Below are positions 51,301 to 58,072 of a DNA stretch of 64,000 bases, piece after piece. Location: contig JAUPFP010000068.1 in the NCBI GenBank assembly GCA_036925085.1, positions 775,501 to 839,500 on the forward strand. The letters run 5' to 3'. A model generated the notes under the pieces. The model had not been told where the DNA came from. It was given only the letters and a program-made list of their open reading frames with translations, and searched no databases. The position numbers and the translations under genes were made by a program. This DNA is from Brachycybe producta. Taxonomy: Eukaryota > Arthropoda > Diplopoda > Playtdesmida > Andrognathidae. Numbering within the stretch: the stretch's first letter is position 1; every line of letters begins with the position of its first letter.

Positions 51301-52912
51301 CGCAGAACCAAAGAACTGGGGCAAAGAAGGTGATCCAAACGACACCAGCGAGTGGACCCCTGCGGATTGGGAGCGCCACGGTCGTAGGAACAGACCACCC
51401 GTACCACACAGAAGTCTTAACGAAATATGGAACGAGAGGGGAGAGTATGTCCGCAAGAGTGCGGCCCTCAAGAAGGCAGAAAGGGCCTACATGGAACTGG
51501 TGGAGCCGGCTGCAGCAAAAGCAAAGATCGCTGCGCCTACCCTCAAACGACCAGTACCACTCACCAGCCCACCTGTCGCAGAAGTCGCTCCCGTCAAGAT
51601 TTCGGAGCGGAAGAAAAACAAGCCAAGTAAGAGGCATCGAGATGCCAAGCGACGCCGTGAGGAAGGGCCCACGGAGTCCGCTGTGGCCCACCTCCAAGAG
51701 AGACAAGTGGTAGATCGCCCAGATACTGGACCAGTAGTTACGATAGAGCAAGAGATTGCGGAAGAGGACCGAGACGTTCTTTATATCGACGACGAGATGA
51801 TAGATCTCCTCGAGCCGGCAGCAGAAACTGCGAAACCCGCCAAAGCCTACGTAAAGCTCCAGATCGCGAAGGGGCAAATGACCACCCAGAAGATCGCCGT
51901 CTCAAACGACCCGAAGGGAGACTACAACGAGCAGCTGAAGTTCTTAATAGACGTTGCAGTCGAGTACCATCTTCGAGGACTCGCCCTGGTCGATCAAGTA
52001 TATGAGACATTTGATGGGGAACGACTAGTGTTGTACGACAGTAGAATCATGAAGTACCGGGATGCTGCTCTTCCAATCGTGATCGGGAACTCAAGCCTCA
52101 CAGAAGACCTGTTGATTCGCGGAGTTCGACGCTGGAGGCAGCCAAGACCTCTCGTCGAGCGAAACCGAACCAACAGAGGCCTGAGGACACAATTACGATC
52201 GGAGGTCCGCAGTTTCTTCCATCAGGCACCCAATGGATCTGTCACACTAAAAGACGTCTGTCCCCGGACGACAGGAGAAATCTATAGCGACGATGTCCCG
52301 ATGAAGCAGCCAGCGACTACTGCCAGGAGCGATATGGAAGCTCCTGGGAGTCCTAGGGCTTCCATAACGTCTCCTGTGACCATCGAAGCTGGATCAGGAA
52401 CCAAAATGAAGACGACCGACGAGCCCAAGATAGAACCAAGTCAAGCGCCAGGGGCCATACCGAAGAGACCAGTAAAGGAGCGCCTGGGGTCTGTAGTAAA
52501 GACTCCAACGGACTCCATGGAGACTTCAGGCCCCAGGAACATCGCGCATCCACACCGGAGTACCAGAGGAGATGAGACCACGCTGAACAATCTCTGTGTA
52601 CACTGGCAGCGAAAAAGGACGCCGAGACATCAGCTTTACTTGGGGCTCTTCGAATGGGATGAGACACCGCCAAGAAACCGTATCCCGTATCCCGTATTCC
52701 GTATTCCGTATCCCGTATTCCTGCAGCCGGCCCACCATCCTCGTCATCGCTGTAGAGCACCGAGACATCATGGTCTTTCATTACGAAGAAGACATCAGAA
52801 TCCGGGAGGTCGAAGACGGAATCATGAAGTGGACACGCACTTTTCTACAGTGGAGTCAGCAGGCCAGCATTCGCCTGACAGGACGTCCCGTACGCTGTCC
52901 GCATTTTCATGA
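45353..52912 (+). CDS. pol: Pol polyprotein fused to a long C-terminal extension
   Basis: Open from the frameshift site to the TGA at 52,910. It lacks an ATG near its start, as expected for frameshift expression; residue numbers count from the GTG at 45,368. Residues 1-310 are a linker with tandem repeats. Aspartic protease: D329-S-G, then ALLGRDL near 398. Reverse transcriptase about 655-835: D729 in the LDMKSGYWQ segment and YLDD at 791-794. RNase H about 935-1050, starting at D940. Integrase: zinc-binding H1153, H1160, C1190, C1193, then D1222, D1282 and E1318 (DD35E), with a KW-x-x-GY segment near 1460. No chromodomain follows. These enzymes mature Gag, copy RNA to DNA and insert the DNA. 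At about 2,500 codons it is roughly twice the usual pol; the extra 1,000 residues hold a membrane module and an unrecognised protein. The last 60 or so residues look out of frame. Confidence 0.92.
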   Translation, partial: FKLERVAVKRGLPPFKNGKPSGKRQNRNETAIANSQNIVDKALLGGNRGVSEATNVTKTRRNAGAPKRPCDLDTQGLPEQSSELLVGISNVTTTRPKAGAPKRPCDLDTQGLPEQSSELLVGITNGKRQRNSRKNKKLRKDTGRRGEIIEEIFPEPIIWSPTKAMVVYANSLEEAKRIVEAMETGVNQDRIEGETQQNSAVPVGIEGRTQQNSAACIPGISNVAQEIPQDVTSNVIASGKAETDAKKSKKAIVNAAIGRGDDTSRIPANSEVIESVEVGDLLRSRACCRKSVEITVDSLLTSCELIEVGDTTPDESVAKITIQVDGTPVRFLADSGTGFTILSGTMAKEYGLRYGPIRNAPALGAVGGVPIKVLGQLWPTFELNGKQVTARMLIIDGKREALLGRDLGAAFDLIISMKTSKIYFANEMFYEGTRELLKKGSARSSLPWNFFKELKEEGWAQNSHLDNSYAIKAREESCVKAQGRITLNPGQALNLKVAAGRIIEENEVLMIETNDSLFNRKGIVVASSVLQGDGTTQLEVQLLNTTLESVGIGDRETIGHFELLEELEEEQACKVSEEENFRDIGEAPVDFEREIQLGPELTDDQREELTILLKEFQPIFAFSSKDLGATNLTKHKIETGDNLPVRDTLRRCGPGERIVIDETLEEMKKSGVVRPSKSPYASPIVLVKKKDGSYRFCVDYRKLNAITKADTYPLPRIDDALDSMRGACYFATLDMKSGYWQFEMEESDIEKTAFTSHRGLFEFVRMPFGLRNAPATMQRALDILLAGHKWETCLVYLDDIVVFGRTFEEFLKRLRTILDLLRTANLKLHPVKCFFGFQEVKYLGHLISPDGIRPDPDKVVAIKNFPVPDNVTAIRSFLGLAGYYRKHVPGFANIAKPMSDLTGKDIPFEWSVDCENAFRTLKNMLSKSPLVAVYDPKAAIFMHTDACGYGIGAMLYQKSEDKRRKEIIGSVSRVLRDAEKNYSTTDKECLAVIYGVTKFRPYLFQKPFTIVTDHHALCYMKTAARLEGRLGRWQLLMQEYDYKIIYKEGKLHVEADCLSRYPAGVPVNWKAIPEAEDLDDSVIFNVTLQWDWKVEQKLDPEILKIREELRNQPESPLHKLFCDYDNKLFACVFHGSSVPTLVNVVPKHLIPEVMRLCHDEPDAGHEGQTKTWNKARQRFYWNNMKHDIFEYVRSCEICQLHKLGTEKPEGFLQEMPIGKPCDCWGMDFIGPLVPSVGGNKHILLAVDYATRYCVAKAVKSTTALIVMNFLAKDVKKIFGIPEKLISDRGTPFVAKNTQEFLKINKIEHETTTAYHPQSNGLAERTNKSIIQTMKKYLTPAKNQTDWATKLDEVLESYNSSVHSSTKFTPYRLMFGREPRTKVDTLVPERPVIVDNEAGNLVDVRQQAEERQEEELRTARANLKAAHDRRKKYYDQRHKKPYEYQIGQKVLVRDMRIRPGQNKKFLTKWRQGYTIVSKVSDTVYRLSYESRAGRLVEDSVNVANLRPLYETYQKDGPNVPTTGDTLESMGNSSPEESESEPVKEKEMTAFVKKKNLPSRKKRCCGHCRCQNAWIESSEDEEEIEIITKAIRKHSDRNVEIRRKMAADDNQQQFSYLPGEDAMKFTREYGNKTNFTMETIGFVEEISEIPEATMKIDEKDVNSPMEFQMEVKNAEVIDETTKINDNIDASDATEEDGISNEEVNRERSMTLPSRKGTRGRRDTLSEMSTSLAPLWIRVLLFIFFTTDSCAHVLYTCTGTIFWHLYDIKADYTVISHILESYNCIVDKLRKFCCLIWKNIESLLLIVPIGIVIVWNYDWTKRKEDRRQGNGSKRVRRSQEKNVHFGLRKSNSFSLSFLLKRSITMQSPLENLYDDVATTRQGWGHGVRGPTLQGRAHKRGRYFERQNEIRPSSIVPIEGGSKLIFDTAAVALEKEIEDGLWDHAIVPSLTEQQKKRQSEKILPGVVGAGQPNFFNAIRPGEFAPGGAEPKNWGKEGDPNDTSEWTPADWERHGRRNRPPVPHRSLNEIWNERGEYVRKSAALKKAERAYMELVEPAAAKAKIAAPTLKRPVPLTSPPVAEVAPVKISERKKNKPSKRHRDAKRRREEGPTESAVAHLQERQVVDRPDTGPVVTIEQEIAEEDRDVLYIDDEMIDLLEPAAETAKPAKAYVKLQIAKGQMTTQKIAVSNDPKGDYNEQLKFLIDVAVEYHLRGLALVDQVYETFDGERLVLYDSRIMKYRDAALPIVIGNSSLTEDLLIRGVRRWRQPRPLVERNRTNRGLRTQLRSEVRSFFHQAPNGSVTLKDVCPRTTGEIYSDDVPMKQPATTARSDMEAPGSPRASITSPVTIEAGSGTKMKTTDEPKIEPSQAPGAIPKRPVKERLGSVVKTPTDSMETSGPRNIAHPHRSTRGDETTLNNLCVHWQRKRTPRHQLYLGLFEWDETPPRNRIPYPVFRIPYPVFLQPAHHPRHRCRAPRHHGLSLRRRHQNPGGRRRNHEVDTHFSTVESAGQHSPDRTSRTLSAFS
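45363..45415 (+). promoter_or_regulatory. H-type pseudoknot stimulating frameshifting
   Basis: Stem 1 pairs 45,363-45,371 (AAAGGGTGG) with 45,389-45,397 (CCGCCCTTT), nine pairs with one U-G. Stem 2 pairs loop bases 45,378-45,383 (AGAGGG) with 45,410-45,415 (CCCTCT). Spacing from the heptamer is 3 bases, or 6 if the first A-U pairs open in the ribosome. Geometry fits known stimulators; folding was done by eye. Confidence 0.75.
45515..45724 (+). repeat. 105-bp tandem duplication in the pol N-terminal linker
   Basis: Two in-frame 35-codon units, starting NVTKTRR and NVTTTRP and both containing CDLDTQGLPEQSSELLVGI. A shorter 42-bp repeat (IEGxTQQNSA) follows at about 45,921-46,004. The close similarity of the 105-bp units suggests a recent duplication. 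Confidence 0.9.
50525..50878 (+). CDS. Predicted small membrane module inside the pol frame
   Basis: A segment of the long frame, residues about 1720-1838. From the methionine at 50,525 a signal-peptide-like hydrophobic run (APLWIRVLLFIFF, from residue 1725) is followed by about 50 residues with several cysteines. A second hydrophobic helix (LLLIVPIGIVIVW, from about 1795) and a very basic tail follow. RGRR just before and RVRR just after resemble furin-type cleavage sites. The layout recalls a miniature type I envelope protein, but no fusion peptide or known envelope family is recognisable. It may be released by proteolysis or made from its own transcript. The position inside pol is seen; the function is inference. 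Confidence 0.45.
50896..50925 (+). promoter_or_regulatory. Candidate 3' splice site before the third frame
   Basis: A pyrimidine-rich run (50,896-50,919) is followed by AAAAAG, with AG at 50,924-50,925, ten bases before an ATG in good context (TCACCATGC). Envelope genes of gypsy-like elements are often expressed from spliced RNA; no donor site was established. Confidence 0.3.
50936..52912 (+). CDS. Unrecognised C-terminal protein (third frame, in phase with pol)
   Basis: From the ATG at 50,936 (residue 1857 of the long frame) about 658 codons remain open in phase with pol. The N-terminal part is basic with Gly/Arg. A middle part contains EWTPADWERHGRRNRPPVP and ELVEPAAAKAKIAAP, then a strongly basic KKNKPSKRHRDAKRRR, a nuclear-localisation or nucleic-acid-binding type of segment. 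A seemingly folded stretch with KFLIDVAVEYHLRGLALVDQ follows, and Pro/Thr/Ser-rich sequence near the end. I recognise no family. It could be an accessory protein, a second structural protein or a captured host gene. Codon use resembles gag and pol. The end is disturbed by a 7-bp repeat. Confidence 0.6.
   Translation: MQSPLENLYDDVATTRQGWGHGVRGPTLQGRAHKRGRYFERQNEIRPSSIVPIEGGSKLIFDTAAVALEKEIEDGLWDHAIVPSLTEQQKKRQSEKILPGVVGAGQPNFFNAIRPGEFAPGGAEPKNWGKEGDPNDTSEWTPADWERHGRRNRPPVPHRSLNEIWNERGEYVRKSAALKKAERAYMELVEPAAAKAKIAAPTLKRPVPLTSPPVAEVAPVKISERKKNKPSKRHRDAKRRREEGPTESAVAHLQERQVVDRPDTGPVVTIEQEIAEEDRDVLYIDDEMIDLLEPAAETAKPAKAYVKLQIAKGQMTTQKIAVSNDPKGDYNEQLKFLIDVAVEYHLRGLALVDQVYETFDGERLVLYDSRIMKYRDAALPIVIGNSSLTEDLLIRGVRRWRQPRPLVERNRTNRGLRTQLRSEVRSFFHQAPNGSVTLKDVCPRTTGEIYSDDVPMKQPATTARSDMEAPGSPRASITSPVTIEAGSGTKMKTTDEPKIEPSQAPGAIPKRPVKERLGSVVKTPTDSMETSGPRNIAHPHRSTRGDETTLNNLCVHWQRKRTPRHQLYLGLFEWDETPPRNRIPYPVFRIPYPVFLQPAHHPRHRCRAPRHHGLSLRRRHQNPGGRRRNHEVDTHFSTVESAGQHSPDRTSRTLSAFS
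52679..52720 (+). repeat. Six-copy 7-bp repeat that disrupts the frame
   Basis: Six units of CGTATYC (CGTATCC or CGTATTC) in tandem. Seven is not a multiple of three, so each gain or loss of a unit changes the reading frame downstream. Before it the pol phase looks coding; after it another phase does. Confidence 0.9.
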
Positions 52913-53075
52913 TGATCGACCCCACCTATTATTTGACGCTGCCACTAGCTATGCGGAGGGTCGCAGGAGCTACCGACAGTGCAGAGGGTCATCGGACGCT
53001 GCCATCATCTTAGAAGGAGCCCTCCGAAGAAGTCCCGAGAGTCCTGCCAACGGATGGGCTGAAGCGGAATATTAG
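52721..53075 (+). CDS. Out-of-phase C-terminal continuation of the third frame
   Basis: After the 7-bp repeat this phase, open from before 52,596 to the TAG at 53,073, has balanced composition: VIAVEHRDIMVFHYEEDIRI and MKWTRTFLQWSQQASIRL segments, then C-P-H-F-H-D-D. The pol phase there is Arg/His/Pro-rich, as shadows are. The simplest reading is that this is the original C-terminus, separated by a repeat-length change. No family recognised. Confidence 0.5.
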
Positions 53076-53100
53076 GTTACGGAAAGTGAACCGATTCTTC

Positions 53101-53507
53101 ACAAGTATCGCCTGTATACTTGTTCGTTCATTTGTTTTAGTATTTTAAGTATTGTGTTTTATACTTTTGTATTTTGTATTTTTAATGCACGTTCGCATTT
53201 ATTTTTATAGACCGTTGTCTAGAATTTTTCGTAGTTTTTAAGGCAGTTGCCTGCGTTTTTATAAAAGTTTTTATATTAGGGGATTGTCCCTTTTGTAATT
53301 TGATAGGCTTTCGCCTATTTGTCAATTTTTAGAATTGTTTTAATTCCAAGCGGGAATTTTTAAAATAGCGAAATGCTATTAATATCACGAGTTGTGATTT
53401 TTAAATTTTATTATCCAACGGGATCATAATTTTTATCGTATAGATTTTCATACCAACGGGTATTTTTAATAGTTAACTTTTTGAGAGTACAGGGACGTAC
53501 TCTTAAA
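53101..53507 (+). other. Array of about twelve short hairpins in the 3' untranslated region
   Basis: Consecutive perfect or near-perfect stems with short loops, separated by T-rich spacers. Stem spans: 53,101-53,123 (8 bp); 53,147-53,166; 53,184-53,199; 53,208-53,221; 53,241-53,252; 53,278-53,291; 53,303-53,318 (ATAGGC/GCCTAT, TTTC loop); 53,323-53,337; 53,342-53,358; 53,364-53,380 (AATAGC/GCTATT); 53,384-53,398; 53,408-53,429; 53,450-53,463 (ATACC/GGTAT, AACG loop); 53,480-53,507 (11 pairs). Stems differ in sequence, so this is not a simple repeat. Role unknown: RNA stability, packaging or export are possibilities. Confidence 0.75.
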
Positions 53508-53511
53508 CTAG

Positions 53512-53519
53512 TTGGGGGG
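53512..53519 (+). other. Polypurine tract
   Basis: TTGGGGGG immediately before the 3' LTR; the six G residues form a short tract that would prime plus-strand DNA synthesis. It is shorter than usual. Confidence 0.6.
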
Positions 53520-54367
53520 TGTAACGAATTCACCGTTTGGAATTCGTCCGTTTTTGTAAACACCCTGTAATCAAGTTGTATCGATGAAAGGTTCTCACCT
53601 CATGCTTGGGGGTGGCCGGGAGGTCATTACGACGATGACTCCCTGCCCTCCAAGATGAGAAGAATAGCCCAAAAGTACTACATCGATGGTTAATAGGATA
53701 GATCCTAGAAGAACCATCGATGCAGAACTTTTGGACGTGAGAATCTTTACAAATTGTTAATAGGAGGATGATCGTACATCCTTCTGTATTGTTATAATTT
53801 ATACATCTTATAGATGTTTTCGTTTTCTTGTCAAGTGATAGTTCACTTCTAGGTCCGAGTGTGTCCAAGAGACTTGGACACACCTGGAGCCTTTGTTATC
53901 ATAATCAGATGTTTGTATTGTATTTTGAGTATAAATACAAGAGGTTGTAGATTGAGAGGACAGATCGGATAGATCAGGCAGATCGGACAGACCGTCTTTA
54001 TGCTTAAGACCGATGCGATATCTCTCAATCTACAGGACTCTCTGTTTATTGAATAAAAGAGCATTTTCATCATACGAATTCAATGTGTGGACTCAGTCAT
54101 TTTATGGGAGTGGGACTTAGAATTATAGCCGCCACGTAGCCGATGTTTCCACCGGACAACGAAGTCTCCAGCAGCCGAGTGTAAGACGACATCTCTACAA
54201 TATTCTCTACCACAGGTCTCCTGAGGTACCGACCCTTGTGTCCCTGGTGGTTAAGTAGCAACACAGGAGCCAATAGACCGAAAGACTTAATCATCAACAT
54301 CCACTCGACACTTCTAGATGGCTAGCAGAGATCACTCTACTAACCCGACGGAAACGGGGATGTTACA
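53520..54367 (+). repeat. 3' long terminal repeat
   Basis: 848 bp, read as identical to the 5' LTR at a constant offset of 10,650. It carries the TATA box (53,930-53,937), AATAAA (54,052-54,057) and an orphan copy of the gag start codon at 54,318, which here runs out of the element. Confidence 0.95.
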
Positions 54368-54371
54368 ATTA

Positions 54372-54902
54372 AAAGGAAGAAAAAAAAACCTCTAAATGAA
54401 TTATAAAAAAATCCATTGTGTAAAAAAAGAAGCAAAAACATTAAACTAATGTCTGTCTCTTAAAAAAACACTCGGCGAAAATTAAGAGATGAACTGGAGA
54501 GAGAGAGAGAGAGAAATTACTTGAAATGGGTTCATCAAAATAAAAGCAACCACATCATAAAAAGGAAACAAAAATGGCAAATAAAAAGAAAACATCAAAC
54601 ACATAAAAAAGAGGAACAAACGAATTTATAATTTGCTAAGTACTAATAATAAATAGCTTGTCAATTTGTAGAAAAGAAGCAAAAAGGACCCACAAAAAAA
54701 AAGTTAAGCGTCAAAAATGCACAGAGAAAAAGAAGCCCATACATAACACAAAAGAAATAACTCAATTTTTGGAAACGTTTTATTATAAAGTAGCCCATTG
54801 TAAATTATACGCAAATGAAAGCCAAAAATTAAATAAGAAATACATTAGGGGCCACATATCTTCTTTAGCTGGACAACAAAATAACCATAAACTTTTGATG
54901 GG
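54372..54902. other. No gene; A-rich DNA
   Basis: A-runs and a GA tract near 54,499-54,513. The Lys-rich frame at 54,658-54,906 reflects composition. Confidence 0.5.
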
Positions 54903-55664
54903 GTAAAGTGTGATGTGCACCGTAAATATGTGCTGATCGAGTGATAGAACGACAAAAAATTGGTAAGTGCGGTTCTATTTTTAAAAACTATTTCAAAATC
55001 GCCAATTTCTAACTCTTATGTTAAACTCCATTGAGTACTCACAAATAAGAAAAAAAAACATCCATTAAAATGTTGGTAAAAATAATTTTAAAAAACCAGA
55101 AAAAAAAACCAGCACGTGCGCCAATGTGTTGGCTTCACTGTGGTTTAATTGCAGGTTTTTTAAAATTATTTTTTGGTATTTCTTTACCAACATTTTAATG
55201 GATGTTTTTTTTTTCTTCTTAGGAATGCTTACTCAATGGAGTTTAACATAAAAGTTAGAAATTCGCGATTTTGAAATAGTTTTTAAAAATAGAACCGCAC
55301 TTACCAATTTTTTGTCATTCTATCACTCGATCAGCATATATTTAAGGTGCACACCTTGCACTTTGAACCATCAAAATTGGACAACTTTAAATATGAAAAA
55401 TAAACATATTGCCGCCACAACTGTGTATTTTAAAAATTAACGTTTTTTTTTCTCTCCTTAACATCGGGTCTATGGGCTCAATAGAAAAACGATGCTAGCG
55501 CTCTTTGCGGAGATTTTTCAAAGTAATTTTGCGACGTGCACCCTCTTAAACCCCACAATTAACAATTGAAAGAAGCTTTAGACTCCCGTAGGTCAGTAAT
55601 ATTTCAGGGTTAAGTGAGAAGATCTCAAATTCCTTTTAGCTCTCATATTCAGTTATGTCAAAGA
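54903..55664. mobile_element. Large foldback element, family H copy 3
   Basis: A long palindrome centred near 55,125. GTGCTGATCGAGTGATAGAA on the left returns as TTCTATCACTCGATCAGCAT-type sequence on the right, and ACTCTTATGTTAAACTCCAT as ATGGAGTTTAACATAAAAGT. The right side continues through CGATGCTAGCGCTCTTTGCG to CTCTCATATTCAGTTATG, the outer end shared inverted with copy 4. The left outer end is truncated. Confidence 0.8.
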
Positions 55665-56885
55665 TACACAAAAACCTCTTCAAATGAAATAACTTATTTT
55701 CATGTAGTTATTCGATTCACCTTTTTCTCTCTCTCTCTCATTCTGAAAATAAACACTTATGGACTCTCTTTCAGGATTGTGGGTTAGGGTCGTGAACCCT
55801 TTCACATAAATCTATTTCCATTTCAACCTCGCCAAAATCCAATAAGATCTAAACTCAAATCTTGTATTTTTTTTTTTTCTCTCTTTCTGCTTATTTTTTT
55901 TTGGGGGGGGGGGGGGGGGTTACAATTTTGACACGTCTAATAATTTCTCTTCTAATGTGGTCCATGGGTGTGTATGCATAAAAAAAGCAATTAGCCACAC
56001 CCAAAAAAAAACATGAAAGATTAAGGGTGGTGGTGGTGTATTCTTAATGATTGCTAACTTTCGAGATAAGTCAAAGTTAGTGCTAAACTCATCAACTTTC
56101 ATATAAAACTTCATATCAAAAGTTAACGAGTTTAGCACTTATATTTGGTGTACCTCACAGATAACCATTAAGATGGAAACCGTTCTATCTGCTGCTAGAT
56201 GGCGTTGTAATCAAATTACAAACACATCAAAACAAGCCTAAAAATCAGGGGGCCTCCGTTTCGGAACTTTCGGTACTCTTTCTAAATAGCTAGGTTTACC
56301 ATGAGTCAAGTAAGTTTAACCTTAGACTATTATCTTCCTGGACAGGCAACTCCCGAAATTTTGTGTTCAACAGATACGCGGCGTCGTTTTCAAAACAGCG
56401 CCTCTAGTGGGGAATATGATAAATTAAATTTCGAACTGATGTCACACGTTTAGGACAAGTTCATTTTGTAGCTATAGAGGGTGTATAGTTATATCTTAAG
56501 ACTATTACCTACCGGAAGGGCTATAAGAGAAAACAAAACGAGACTTTTGCTAAGATTTTACATACAGATAATACAACCAGACGGAGCTGGCCTCGCTTCC
56601 GTCAGCACTTCTGGAAAAGATAGGAAGTTGCCAGTCCATGAAGGTAATAGCCTAAGGTTTAACTCTTGTCATAGAAAATTGCCCGAGTTTCCTTTCTATT
56701 TGTTCTCCCTATTCTGTGCCAGAAATAAAATTAACATTCTCCATCGTACCATCAGCCACACAGGGCCGCCGAGAGCGGGCCCCGAGCACCTGGAAAACAA
56801 TAATTCCGGGCCCGATACGCTGAAAAAAAAAACTACGTGTAGACAGAAATTATTCTTTAATTTTTTTTTTCTGTAATATAATAAT
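55665..56885. other. No gene recognised
   Basis: Contains a G-run at about 55,902-55,919 and a small hairpin at 56,078-56,138 (AGTGCTAAACTC / GAGTTTAGCACT). The frame at 56,481-56,876 is open for 131 codons but resembles nothing I know. CAGGGCCGCCGAGAGCGGGC at 56,761 looks like a lone hAT-type end. Confidence 0.4.
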
Positions 56886-57269
56886 TAGAAGTGGGACGGA
56901 TCCTAAATTTTCTCGAATCCGAATCCTAAAAGGTTCTCGAATCTCTCGTTATCCTTCAATATAAGAATCCTATATTATTCATTAAGAAGATACAAATAAA
57001 TGAAATAAAATATTACATTATTAATAATAAAAAACACAAGTGTGGCTTCACTCAGAGTCGCCACAAGGTGATCCATTGGTGATCCGGATAATCACCAAAA
57101 TTGCAATGATCGCCGGTTTTTGGTTAGTGAATGCGCTTCTACTGGACTTCAATGGAGTTAAAACTAATTTTACCAAAGTTTTTAACAGTTTTTTTTTAAG
57201 GTTAGGATTCGAAAGATTCAAAAGACGAAAAAAAAAAAACCCGCAAATATTTGAGTTTTTAAATACCTA
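56886..57269 (+). mobile_element. hAT-like MITE, family I copy 4, right arm shortened
   Basis: Starts TAGAAGTGGGACGGATCC. The right end after GAGTTTTTAAATACCTA lacks the GAATCTTGAATATTTTTCAA segment of other copies. Perfect 8-bp duplication ATAATAAT at 56,878-56,885 and 57,270-57,277. Confidence 0.85.
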
Positions 57270-57290
57270 ATAATAATGGAAGACTTTTTT

Positions 57291-57336
57291 ATGTTTATTT
57301 TAGCTGTTATTAGTGATAACAGCTAAAATATATAAA
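57291..57336. repeat. Short palindrome beside family I
   Basis: TTTTAGCTGTTAT and ATAACAGCTAAAA around TAGTG make a 13-bp perfect stem, extended imperfectly by TTTAT and ATAAA words. Confidence 0.8.
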
Positions 57337-58072
57337 CAAAGTTTGCAGTCAAATTTCGGTTTGGAGGCGGTTTTGATTATGCAACAAAATCACAAATAAT
57401 AAAATTGGATTGTGATTTGTTAAAAAAAATATATCCAGAACCGGGCCTCTTCCCTTCCTCTCTCTCTCTCTCTGGTTGGTCCAGCAGCAGCAGCAGCCAT
57501 ATTACGTATAGAAGCCTCATTACTAACTAGCCTCCACCTCCAACCCTCGACGTTATTTCAGATGGAACCGAACCCAGCCAAATAAACGCGCACGCAATTT
57601 GTTTTCTCAGAAAAAATGGTTTGTAAGGTTTTTTTTTCCTTTTCTAGTTGCTAATTTTCGAAACAATAAGCTAATCCACAAAATTAAATTAAAAGTTTGT
57701 TTTATATCAAAAGCAACATATCCATATTAACACAACCATCTGTCCAAATATCTATACGAGGAGAACTTATTTTTCTCATAGTTTTTTCATTGTTCATTTT
57801 TTTACTTTTAGTTGTTAGCAGACAGACGGTGGTGACTGAAATTAGTAATAGTCACGCAAAAAAGGTATTCAAACAACAAACAAACATAAAGAAAACTCAA
57901 CGAGTTGGCATTAAAACAGAAAGATATTATAGGGAGAAAAAAACAACGCGCCACAATATATATACAACACATTTGTGGGCGCGTTCACGTTTTCAAGCAA
58001 TTCAGACAGCACCTCGAACACACGCAGTTGTGCCCAGCAGTAACATCTTGTTGGAACCCCCCCCCCCTTCCG
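57337..58072. other. No gene recognised
   Basis: CT tract at about 57,459-57,475, CAG repeats at 57,484-57,499 and a C-run near 58,059. Otherwise AT-rich. Confidence 0.45.

Larger units (their letters stand above)
42870..54367 (+). mobile_element. Complete Ty3/gypsy-type LTR retrotransposon, 11.5 kb
   Basis: Two 848-bp LTRs (42,870-43,717 and 53,520-54,367) begin TGTAAC and end GTTACA. I saw no difference between them when reading both, which implies recent insertion. In order the interior has a primer-binding site, gag, a frameshift signal, protease, reverse transcriptase, RNase H, integrase, a membrane module, an unrecognised long frame, a hairpin-rich untranslated region and a polypurine tract. 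Integrase after RNase H is the Ty3/gypsy order. No chromodomain was seen. The lineage within the superfamily is undetermined, and an errantivirus-like element with an extra gene is only one possibility. Confidence 0.95.
42866..54371 (+). repeat. ATTA target-site duplication bounding the LTR element
   Basis: ATTA at 42,866-42,869 and again at 54,368-54,371 flanks the LTRs exactly. Four-base duplications are usual for Ty3/gypsy integrases, and the intact pair marks a single insertion event without later end loss. Confidence 0.9.

Noticed and set aside
51161-51877. 238-codon minus-strand frame
   Set aside because: It lies entirely antisense to the long coding frame of the retrotransposon and has no family resemblance; a shadow.
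56481-56876. 131-codon plus-strand frame
   Set aside because: Open, but without a recognisable motif or splice context, and it ends in A-rich and T-rich runs; not supported as a gene.
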